DNA from: Thioalkalivibrio sp.
GTDB taxonomy: Bacteria; Pseudomonadota; Gammaproteobacteria; Ectothiorhodospirales; Ectothiorhodospiraceae
DNA: 12,500 bases
Assembly (NCBI GenBank): GCA_007119005.1
Contig: SKQM01000007.1
Coordinates: 1-12,500, forward strand
Direction: 5' to 3'
Shown here: positions 6,494-12,500 of the stretch, piece by piece
Numbering within the stretch: position 1 is the stretch's first letter
Layout: each line of letters opens with the position of its first letter
The notes under the pieces: model-generated
What the model was told of the DNA's origin: nothing
What the model saw: only the letters and a program-made list of their open reading frames with translations
Database searches by the model: none
Translations under genes and position numbers: made by a program

Positions 6494-7846
6494 TCACCTT
6501 CCGTGCCGGCGTTCTACACCCTTGAGCTTACGGTACAGGGTACGCTCGGAGACGCCGAGCTTGCGGGCCAGTTCCTGCCGCTCGCCACGGAACTCCGCGA
6601 GCACGCGGCCAAGATATCGCTGCTCGAGCTCCTCCAATGGGATCACCTCGCTGCCCGGTGGACAGACGTCCAGCGCCGGCTGGAAGTCCAGGTCCACGGC
6701 GATTTCCCGTTCGCCGATTTCTTCGTGGTCCGCCAGCAGGCTCGCCCTCTCCAGAACGTTGCGCAACTCACGGATATTTCCGGGAAAATCCATGCGCTCG
6801 AGAACCGCCATCGCGGCCGGAGTCAAGCGCTTTCCCTGCGCCGAACGCAGCCGGCCGAGCAGTGCGGACACCAGCAGCGACAGGTCCTCCCGCCGCTGCC
6901 GGAGTGCCGGGAGCGGGATCGGGAAGACGCTGATCCGGAAATAGAGGTCGAGCCGGAATTCCCCGGCCGCGACCTGGGCCCTCAGGTCCCGGTGGGTTGC
7001 GCAGACGAGGCGGAAATCCGCCTCCTGCTCAACGGTGCTGCCAACCCGGCGGAAGCGCCCCGTTTCCAGCAGCCGCAACAACTTCACCTGCATCGACAAC
7101 GGAATGTCGCCCACCTCGTCCAGGAACAGGGTCCCGCCACGGGCCGACTCGACCAGGCCGGTCTTCTGAGCCGTGGCGCCGGTGAACGCCCCCCGCTCGT
7201 GGCCGAAGAGTTCGCTCTCGAACAGCGACTCGGTCAGGCCGGCACACTCGAGCGGCACAAAAGGTCCGCCGTTGCGAGGACTTGCCTCGTGTATCGCGTG
7301 AGCGACCATCTCCTTTCCCGTCCCGGTCTCGCCGAGGAGCAGCACGGCCGCTTCGCTGGGTGCCGCGCGCTGCACCAGTTCCAGCATGCGCAGAAACGCG
7401 GGGGAACGACCCACCATCCTGTCGACGCTGGGCCCCGGGCTGGCGAGCCGCGTATGCCGCATGATTTCAAGCACATAGCGGATACGGCCGTCATCTCCCG
7501 AGATGGCCCGGGTCTCCACGTCCACGTGCTCCTCACCCCGGGGCGTGTGGTGCACATGCATCACGCGACTCACGTGCCCGGATTCCAGCGTCGCACGCAG
7601 TGGGCAGCTCTCGCCGGCCTGATCACAGGGCTTGTCGTACCCGTGCGAGACCTCGAAACACCGCCGCCGTCCCGTAACGGGGGTGTCGCCGAAGATGCGC
7701 AGATAGGCCCCATTCGCGGCCAGGATGTTGTACTTGAGATCGAGCAAGACTGCCGGATCCGAGTAGACCTCCAGCATCGCCAGAGTTTCCGCCGGAATCT
7801 CCGCTGCGGCTCCGCCGGTTCGCTTCATGCCAGCCCCATCTGCCAT
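6494..7846 (-). CDS. Sigma54-dependent activator, PAS-AAA+-Fis HTH
   Basis: This 450-aa enhancer-binding protein has an N-terminal PAS-like sensor (about 20-130), a complete AAA+ domain and a C-terminal Fis-type helix-turn-helix (about 424-443). The AAA+ part shows Walker A GETGTGKE (172-179), the sigma54-contacting GAFTGA loop (219-224), Walker [11 protein letters not shown] (238-247), the ATHRDL sensor and the FRLDLYFRI arginine segment. The PAS region contains Cys63, His68, Cys74 and Cys81 (C-F-E-V-S-H, then P-C and E-S-C-P-L), a possible metal, cluster or thiol-redox site. It lacks a receiver domain and is not RtcR. The start at ATG 7846 is not certain: ATG 7828, behind GATGGGG, is as good, and an upstream ATG at 7960 would collide with the divergent ligase gene. 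It probably controls the sigma54 promoter just downstream. Confidence 0.92.
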   Translation of the reverse strand: MADGAGMKRTGGAAAEIPAETLAMLEVYSDPAVLLDLKYNILAANGAYLRIFGDTPVTGRRRCFEVSHGYDKPCDQAGESCPLRATLESGHVSRVMHVHHTPRGEEHVDVETRAISGDDGRIRYVLEIMRHTRLASPGPSVDRMVGRSPAFLRMLELVQRAAPSEAAVLLLGETGTGKEMVAHAIHEASPRNGGPFVPLECAGLTESLFESELFGHERGAFTGATAQKTGLVESARGGTLFLDEVGDIPLSMQVKLLRLLETGRFRRVGSTVEQEADFRLVCATHRDLRAQVAAGEFRLDLYFRISVFPIPLPALRQRREDLSLLVSALLGRLRSAQGKRLTPAAMAVLERMDFPGNIRELRNVLERASLLADHEEIGEREIAVDLDFQPALDVCPPGSEVIPLEELEQRYLGRVLAEFRGERQELARKLGVSERTLYRKLKGVERRHGR

Positions 7847-7958
7847 TTTTGACAGTCGAAGCTTAGCAGCAACCGCCGAAGGCTGCAGTAGCCGTCCGAA
7901 GCCCCGGAATGGTGCGTGGGCCACTCCCAACTCGCGGGTACAGGCACTACACTGGGGC
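7847..7958. promoter_or_regulatory. Divergent intergenic region, activator / RNA ligase
   Basis: This 112-nt region must carry the start signals for both divergent genes. A TTGACA at 7849-7854 on the plus strand resembles a -35 hexamer but has no matching -10 at the right spacing. I scanned the plus strand for GG-N10-GC and found no sigma54 promoter for the ligase. No clear operator dyad was seen. Confidence 0.3.
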
Positions 7959-9056
7959 ATGGACCGGCAAGTACTCGCGGATGCACTGGCCGAGGGACGG
8001 GCGGAGAGCCATCACTTCGAGGGCCTGGAATACGCTCGTCTGACCGAGACGGTGACCGGCTATCCTCGAGGCAGCGTGGTGTTACCCGACGGCGTGGTGG
8101 TCCCCGGGTACCCCTCGATCGCGCGCATTCATTCTCTCGCCAGCGGGCTGCGCCAGCAGTTCCAGGGCCCTTTCTGGGCCGAAGAGAAGATCGACGGCTA
8201 TAACATCCGCGTGCTCTGCCACGAAGGCCGCAGCTACGCCTTCAGCCGAGGGGGTTTCGTCTGCGCCTTCAGCACCGACCGGCTGCCGGACTTCCTGCCA
8301 CCGGGGGTCTTCGAGCGGGAGCCTGACCTGGTGCTTTGCGCGGAGATCGCCGGCCCGGACAACCCTTACCTCGAGGGCTCGCCGCCCTTCGTTACGGAAG
8401 ACGTGCGGCTGTTCGTGTTCGACATGATGCGCAAGAGCCAGCCCGGCTTCCTGCCTCAGACCGAAAAGATGCGTCAGATCGAACAGCTCGGCCTGCCCGC
8501 CACGCGCATCTTCGGCCGCTTCCTGCCCTCGGATGTCCATGCGCTGCGTGACCTGATCCTGCAGCTCGACGGAGAAGGTGCGGAAGGCCTGGTGCTGAAG
8601 GCCGAGTTCGGCGAAACGCGTTCGAAATACGTGACCGGGCGATCCAACATCACCGACATCCACGTCTGCAGTACCCAGCTGCTCGACCTGCCACCGGAGT
8701 ATTTCACCAACCGCCTGATGCGGCTCGCGATGTTCGTGACCGAGCACGGCCAGCAGGGGGACCCGGACGTCGAGCGCAGTCTCGGGCGGGCGTTCCTGTC
8801 CGGGCTGGACCGGGCGGTCACCGACAGCCGGAAGCACGGCCGGGTGGATCACCGCTACCGTTGCCGCTTCCGGGAACGCCGCAACGCCCTGCACTTCATC
8901 GCGCACATGGTCGCGACGGGCGGCCAGCGCGTGCGCATCGCGCCCGGGATGCCGCAAGAGGAAAACGGCTACTGGCTGCTGGAATTCGATCGGGTGTTCG
9001 ACCGCATGACCGGCACGCTGGCCACCGCGTTGGCCGGAGCCACCCAGTTCGACTGA
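7959..9056 (+). CDS. ATP-dependent RNA ligase, Pab1020/Rnl3 family
   Basis: This 365-aa protein carries the covalent nucleotidyltransferase motifs of RNA ligases: motif I EEKIDGYN with the predicted AMP-accepting Lys77, motif III LCAEIAGPDNPY (about 126-137), IIIa LFVFDM (151-156), motif IV EGLVLKAE (209-216) and motif V with Lys223 in SKYVTG. The size and the motif III-V wording fit the archaeal-type Pab1020 family (TIGR01209, Rnl3), which seals 5'-phosphate and 3'-OH RNA ends with ATP and acts as a homodimer. The C-terminal third is basic and helical, as in that family. The ATG at 7959 is chosen because homology begins there; the frame is open 44 codons further but that part is antisense to the activator gene. 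The TIGR03875-like partner gene converges from the other side, 24 nt away, strongly supporting the call. The in vivo RNA substrate is unknown. Confidence 0.9.
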   Translation: MDRQVLADALAEGRAESHHFEGLEYARLTETVTGYPRGSVVLPDGVVVPGYPSIARIHSLASGLRQQFQGPFWAEEKIDGYNIRVLCHEGRSYAFSRGGFVCAFSTDRLPDFLPPGVFEREPDLVLCAEIAGPDNPYLEGSPPFVTEDVRLFVFDMMRKSQPGFLPQTEKMRQIEQLGLPATRIFGRFLPSDVHALRDLILQLDGEGAEGLVLKAEFGETRSKYVTGRSNITDIHVCSTQLLDLPPEYFTNRLMRLAMFVTEHGQQGDPDVERSLGRAFLSGLDRAVTDSRKHGRVDHRYRCRFRERRNALHFIAHMVATGGQRVRIAPGMPQEENGYWLLEFDRVFDRMTGTLATALAGATQFD

Positions 9057-9080
9057 TATCGAAGTCCCGGAGCGGCGCCG

Positions 9081-9680
9081 TCAGCCGCCCGAAACCACGT
9101 GCTGCTCGTCCGCCGCAAGGTTCTCCATCACCCGGCGCAGGTAATCCGCGGTGACCAGCTTGATACCCATGCGATTACCCAGCTTGCGCATGCCCTGGTC
9201 GGCACTCGCAAGCTCGGCATCCAGTTCCAGTGCCAGCAATACGGCGTCCACGTCTTCCCGGGAGTCGACCAGCCCCTTGCGCATCGCCTCGCGGAACCGC
9301 TCGCGCAGCTGGGTGATAAGTTCCGGCGGCATGTCGGTGGCCGCACCGGCGCGCTTGGTGTGCTCCTCGGCAATGCGCAGGCCGCGGTCGATACGGCGTC
9401 GCACCTCGTCGATGAACTCGTACAGAATGTCGCTGGGGATCGTCAGCGAGAAGCGCCGCGGCGACCGCACCCAGACCACGGTCTCGAAATCCGCCGCGAG
9501 TTCTTCCAGATCGCGCATGGTGCGGAACTCTTCATACACCGACAGCGGCATGTAAAACTCCGCAGGACAGCGCCGGGCCAGCCGCAGGAACGTGCGCAAC
9601 CCGTCGCCGGGGTCCTCCCCGAACTGTCCGAAGACGTGGGGGTTGGTGAAGACACTGGTATCGAGTACAAAGCGGCGCAT
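9081..9680 (-). CDS. PIN-like RNA ligase partner protein, MJ_1548 family
   Basis: This 199-aa protein begins RRFVLDTSVFTNP, a PIN-type first strand with Asp7. Further acidic residues lie at Glu50/Glu51, in SREDVDAVLLALEL (Asp143, Asp145) and in SADQGM (Asp161), matching the acidic cluster that binds metal in PIN nucleases. It closely fits the family named 'RNA ligase partner, MJ_1548 family' (TIGR03875), whose members occur with Pab1020-type RNA ligases. The ligase gene is the tail-to-tail neighbour here. A plausible inference is an RNA-cleaving or end-processing enzyme whose products the ligase joins; the activity is not established. The start at ATG 9680 is set by the PIN strand; a much longer reading frame upstream is antisense to the methyltransferase gene and is discarded. 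Confidence 0.88.
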   Translation of the reverse strand: MRRFVLDTSVFTNPHVFGQFGEDPGDGLRTFLRLARRCPAEFYMPLSVYEEFRTMRDLEELAADFETVVWVRSPRRFSLTIPSDILYEFIDEVRRRIDRGLRIAEEHTKRAGAATDMPPELITQLRERFREAMRKGLVDSREDVDAVLLALELDAELASADQGMRKLGNRMGIKLVTADYLRRVMENLAADEQHVVSGG

Positions 9681-9845
9681 GGCTCGGTCCCGCCGGTGGC
9701 CTGCAATACTGCCATCATGGTGGGACCGATCCGGGTCCGTCAACTGGCGCAGGATAGCCGGCTGGCGGGCGCGAACACCCTGCCCGGGCAACCCGGCGCA
9801 CGGATCGTTGTCCATCAATGGAAGGGCACTGCAACGGAGACCGGC
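9681..9845. promoter_or_regulatory. Divergent intergenic region, PIN partner / methyltransferase
   Basis: This 165-nt region separates the two divergent genes and should hold both promoters. TGCAATACT at 9706-9714 is a weak extended -10 candidate on the plus strand without a good -35. An in-frame ATG at 9717 could extend the methyltransferase by 43 residues, but the extension does not look like part of the family. Confidence 0.3.
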
Positions 9846-10442
9846 ATGCGCGGGATCGAGCACATCCCCTGGCTTTACGATGCACTGATGAGCGTGATGG
9901 ACGCCACTGGCTTCAGGCGCTGGCGGCGCAGGCTCGTCGGGCAGCTGCAAACCCTCGCGCTGGAGGTGGGCTGCGGCACCGGGCGCAACCTGACGCTCTA
10001 CCCGGATCACACCCAGACAGTCGCGATCGACCCGGACCTGGCCGCGTTGCGCAGGGCGCGGCGGCGGGCGCCGCAGGCGCTGCTGATCGTCGCCCGCGCG
10101 GAGGCCCTGCCCTTCCGCGACCAGAGTTTCCCGGTGGTGGTCAGCGGGCTGGTCTTCTGCAGCGTTCAGGACCCCGACAAGGGCCTGTCCGAGATCCGGC
10201 GGGTCCTGCAGCCCGCCGGGCAGCTGCGCATGATCGAACACGTCCGCCACCACCACCCCGCGTTGGCGCGGGTGCAGGACGGTGTACAGCCGGCCTGGAC
10301 CTGGGTCACCGGTGGCTGTCACCCGAACCGGGACACCGAAGCAGCAGTGGAACGCGCCGGATTCGCGATCGATCCCGAGGACCGGGTGGCCAAGGGAGTG
10401 ATGCGCCGCTTCTCGGCCCGCATCGCGCCGGGAAAAACCTGA
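9846..10442 (+). CDS. Class I SAM-dependent methyltransferase, METTL7/UbiE-like
   Basis: This 198-aa protein has the SAM-binding motif I LALEVGCGTGRN (37-48), the acidic residue after strand 2 in VAIDPD (Asp62), a motif II region EALPFRDQSFPVVVSGLVFC (86-105) and the post-motif strand LQPAGQLRMIEHVR. The wording VFCSVQDPDKGLSEIRRVLQPAG, then EHV, then PAW and a GCHPNRDTEAAVERAGF tail resembles the METTL7/TMT1 group, whose human members methylate thiols including hydrogen sulfide. In a sulfur bacterium that would be attractive, but the substrate here is inference. ATG 9846 is chosen because GGAG lies 6 nt upstream and family similarity starts directly after it. It is divergent from the PIN partner and convergent with the exported protein gene, so probably monocistronic. 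Confidence 0.85.
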   Translation: MRGIEHIPWLYDALMSVMDATGFRRWRRRLVGQLQTLALEVGCGTGRNLTLYPDHTQTVAIDPDLAALRRARRRAPQALLIVARAEALPFRDQSFPVVVSGLVFCSVQDPDKGLSEIRRVLQPAGQLRMIEHVRHHHPALARVQDGVQPAWTWVTGGCHPNRDTEAAVERAGFAIDPEDRVAKGVMRRFSARIAPGKT

Positions 10443-10447
10443 CGGAA

Positions 10448-10477
10448 CAACCCCCTCCACCACTTTTGAGGGGGTTG
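10448..10477. repeat. Perfect 10-bp hairpin between convergent genes
   Basis: CAACCCCCTC (10448-10457) pairs with GAGGGGGTTG (10468-10477) around a 10-nt loop. It lies between the methyltransferase stop (10442) and the end of the exported-protein gene (10503). A further AGGGGGT copy follows at 10481-10487. Neither strand has a T-run after the stem, so it may be a dispersed intergenic palindrome that also blocks read-through between the convergent genes, as proposed for the 2883-2920 element. Confidence 0.6.
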
Positions 10478-10502
10478 CGGAGGGGGTGCGGCGCGTTGCC
10501 CG

Positions 10503-12347
10503 TTACATACCGCCTCCCATCAGCAATGGCGCCAGGTCGGTACCATTGATCAGCAGTTCGCCAAGACTGCTGGCCTCGACCAGCAGGTAGTGAATCACCT
10601 CGCCGTCCGGTCCGCTGCGCTTCTCGGCAGCCAGCTTCAGGATCGTCGCAACACCCACGATCTGCTGGCGCATCTCCTCCGTGGCGCTGAATGCGAGGGC
10701 GTATTCGACCATCGTGTCGAGGTTCCTGATCTCCAGTTCGGTGCGGCTGCGCAGCACCCCCAGTTCGTCGCCCTCGGCGTCGTCCACGCGTACCTGGCCG
10801 TTCAGTCGCAGACCGGCGATCGGCAAATCGATCAGGATCTCGTTGATGTCGAGCCGGGTCTGGTTCTCCAGCATCGCGAGAAAGACGTCGCCCGGCTCCA
10901 CTTCCAATCCGGGGCCGCCGCCTTCCAGCAGGCTGCCGGCCGGCAGCCCAGAGGCCTCGAGGTCCAGCACCACGGCGCGCGGCACGAATTCCGCCGGGAT
11001 CGGCAGCAGACCCTCCGACAGAGCCGTGAGACCCAGCTGGCGGTAGCTCAACGCCAGTCCCGGCGCATGCGTGTCCAGGTCCAGAAGGCTCAGCCCGAAT
11101 TCCAGCAGGTCAAGCCCGTAGCGTGTTGCGTCAGGGCCCTCGGGACCCAGGCGACCGTTGATGCCGGTGAACGACAGCCCGAGCACGAGACTGCCGAGGA
11201 TCTCCTGCGACAGGCCGGCCAGTTCGTCCGCCGGAAGTTCGTCAGCCATCAGCGAGAGCAGCCCCAGCTGCAGCAGCGTCTGCGGGGCGATGCGGTCGAG
11301 CCGCAGATCCATGCCGAAGCCAGCCAGCTCGTGGGATCCATCTGCGTCGGCAAACCGCCAGTCACGGCCCTGCACGCCAATCCAGAAGTCGCGTTCGGCC
11401 GTAGCGTCCGCACTGGGCATGAACCCCGATACCAGAAGCGCGCCGCCAACGTGGAACCAGCCGGCGCCGCCGGCTTCTGCGCCACCCAGGTCGAGGATCT
11501 CGATCGTGGTCTCAAAGCCACCCAGCGCAGCCAGCACATCGGCCAGCAAGGCCTCCGGATCACTTTCCCTCAGTGCCTCGGGGTCCGCGGCCAGATCCGC
11601 AAACGCCGAGATCGCCAGAAGATCGACGTCGCGGTACTCGACCCCGATGCGCAGCGAGCCCAGGCCAGCCATGGCATCCCCAGCCGCGTCCTCCAGCCGC
11701 AAGCCGTCGAGGGTCAGCGCCAGCGGCCCCGAAACCACGCCCGGTTCGGACTCCTCCAGGTCGAGACTGAACAGCATCCGCTCCGCCACGAAACCGTGCG
11801 GCATGAGCTCTCCGTTGCCTGCGTCTTCTCCGACAGCCGCCCCCAGCGCATCCGCGTCGAGGGTCAGTGACAGCTCCTCCAGCCTCAGGTCCGCGGTCAG
11901 AAAGGTCTCGAGATCCCCGGCCCACAGGCCACTCAGGGCTCTCTTCTCCACCTGCAGGACCCCCAGCGTGTTGCCCAGACCGTCCCGCAGCTTCATCTCG
12001 CCCGGAATCTCCCAGACCGTCGCCCAGCGCTGCTCCGCGACCGGGCTTAGGGTGGCGGTCAGCGTACCCAGCTCCAGCACGACGGCGTCCGGGCCTTCCT
12101 CGTCCCAGGTCGGGTCGCGCAGCACGACCTCAGGCATCACCATGCGCAGCGATCCATCGGGCCGCTCGGTGACTTTGAGTTCGCCTCCCAAGCGCAGCGG
12201 CGAAGCCGGCGAGGCCAGAATCTCCAGCCAGCTGTCGCGCACCGACTCCGCCCGCTCGGACAGGGCCGCCGCCGTCACCGCTGGCGGGCCTGCCCACAGC
12301 AGCAGGAACACCGGTATCGTCCTGCCCAGAACTCCCCTGATCGTCAT
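10503..12347 (-). CDS. Large exported acidic protein of unknown function
   Basis: This 614-aa protein starts at ATG 12347, with GGAG 8 nt upstream; an adjacent GTG at 12350 would add one residue. The first about 27 residues are a Sec signal: basic TIRGVLGR, the hydrophobic core IPVFLLLWAG, then PPAVTAA as a likely signal-peptidase I site, with no lipobox Cys. The mature part is rich in Asp/Glu, Leu and Gly, has almost no Cys, and shows many alternating strand-like blocks ending in L-x-L or D-L patterns, as expected of a repetitive beta-rich periplasmic protein. The overall look recalls DUF945/DUF2125-type exported proteins, but I cannot assign it firmly. High acidity would suit a salty or alkaline periplasm. 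It appears to be monocistronic; no functional hint comes from the neighbours. Confidence 0.8.
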   Translation of the reverse strand: MTIRGVLGRTIPVFLLLWAGPPAVTAAALSERAESVRDSWLEILASPASPLRLGGELKVTERPDGSLRMVMPEVVLRDPTWDEEGPDAVVLELGTLTATLSPVAEQRWATVWEIPGEMKLRDGLGNTLGVLQVEKRALSGLWAGDLETFLTADLRLEELSLTLDADALGAAVGEDAGNGELMPHGFVAERMLFSLDLEESEPGVVSGPLALTLDGLRLEDAAGDAMAGLGSLRIGVEYRDVDLLAISAFADLAADPEALRESDPEALLADVLAALGGFETTIEILDLGGAEAGGAGWFHVGGALLVSGFMPSADATAERDFWIGVQGRDWRFADADGSHELAGFGMDLRLDRIAPQTLLQLGLLSLMADELPADELAGLSQEILGSLVLGLSFTGINGRLGPEGPDATRYGLDLLEFGLSLLDLDTHAPGLALSYRQLGLTALSEGLLPIPAEFVPRAVVLDLEASGLPAGSLLEGGGPGLEVEPGDVFLAMLENQTRLDINEILIDLPIAGLRLNGQVRVDDAEGDELGVLRSRTELEIRNLDTMVEYALAFSATEEMRQQIVGVATILKLAAEKRSGPDGEVIHYLLVEASSLGELLINGTDLAPLLMGGGM

Positions 12348-12350
12348 CAC

Positions 12351-12500
12351 TCGTTCTCCATTCGCGTGGTCACCGGATGCGGACAGACGCCCGCTCAGTC
12401 ATCGTGGAAGCGGAACACCTCGCTACCCTGCTCCCGCCCGAGGGTCAGCGTAAGACTTTACCGCGAAATCCGCGCACGGGGCGCTCCGTCCTTCTCTCCC
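12351..12500. other. Upstream region of the exported protein, no gene supported
   Basis: On the minus strand one frame enters from the window edge and stops at TAA (12458-12460) after about 13 codons, possibly the tail of an upstream gene. The same frame then runs 18 sense codons to a TGA at 12395-12397 without any start codon. Neither can be identified. No clear promoter for the gene at 12347 was found. Confidence 0.25.

Noticed and set aside
6494..7846. Activator as RtcR
   Set aside because: Its sensor is a short PAS-like domain with a Cys/His cluster, without the long N-terminal RtcR/CARF region, and no rtcA or rtcB gene is nearby.
6488..7852. 454-codon plus-strand frame
   Set aside because: It is fully antisense to the sigma54 activator, which has complete motifs.
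7941..7956. Possible -24/-12 promoter just before the ligase (AGGCAC...)
   Set aside because: The GC at -12 is missing at the required spacing, and the site abuts the start codon.
9099..9845. N-terminal extension of the methyltransferase frame
   Set aside because: Most is antisense to the PIN partner gene. The family fold begins right after ATG 9846, which has GGAG upstream.
9681..10463. N-terminal extension of the PIN partner frame
   Set aside because: It is antisense to the methyltransferase, and the PIN first strand with its Asp begins at ATG 9680.
10590..12453. Two long plus-strand frames (10590-11870 and 11158-12453)
   Set aside because: They are antisense to the exported protein with its signal peptide; compositions are Gln/Arg-rich and Ser/Arg-rich shadows.
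12395..12460. Short minus-strand frame ending at 12395 with protein-like wording
   Set aside because: It has no start codon after the upstream TAA and only 18 codons, so coding cannot be supported.

Overview
The window is GC-rich, fully bacterial DNA with tightly packed genes on both strands. Gene content suggests a gammaproteobacterium, perhaps a sulfur-oxidising member of the Chromatiales/Ectothiorhodospiraceae (Thioalkalivibrio-like). The indications are the glcG-glcB pair, a TIGR04282/TIGR04283 glycosyltransferase pair, acidic exported proteins and an archaeal-type RNA ligase. The taxonomic placement is inference; no rRNA or marker gene is present. No mobile element, CRISPR array or tRNA was seen.

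Region 1 (1-2965, + strand): glcG (DUF336/HbpS-like) followed by glcB (malate synthase G), the 3' end of a glycolate/glyoxylate utilisation cluster whose oxidase subunits probably lie upstream of the window. It ends in a strong GC-rich palindrome shared with a convergent operon.

Region 2 (2965-5808, - strand): a three-gene translationally coupled operon. The order of transcription is (a) an unusual fusion of a helix-turn-helix-like N-terminus, a coiled coil, a plant-type 2Fe-2S ferredoxin and a reductase-like module, (b) a GT2 glycosyltransferase of the TIGR04283 type starting at TTG, and (c) a TIGR04282/DUF2064 nucleotidyltransferase-like glycosyltransferase starting at GTG. Both junctions overlap.

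Region 3 (5931-7846, - strand): a PAS-AAA+-Fis sigma54 activator. Downstream of it is an AT-rich control region with an excellent -24/-12 promoter, then a 24-codon gene for a single hydrophobic peptide with a strong Shine-Dalgarno, then a canonical intrinsic terminator. This compact unit of activator, enhancer-like repeats, AT-rich bend, sigma54 promoter, micro-peptide and terminator is the most novel item in the window.

Region 4 (7959-9680): an ATP-dependent RNA ligase of the Pab1020/Rnl3 type (+), convergent with a PIN-like protein of the MJ_1548 'RNA ligase partner' family (-). This is a probable RNA repair or processing pair more typical of archaea. The ligase is divergent from the sigma54 activator.

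Region 5 (9846-12347): a small METTL7/UbiE-like SAM methyltransferase (+) facing a large exported acidic protein of unknown function (-), with a hairpin between them. The last 150 bases hold no gene I can support.
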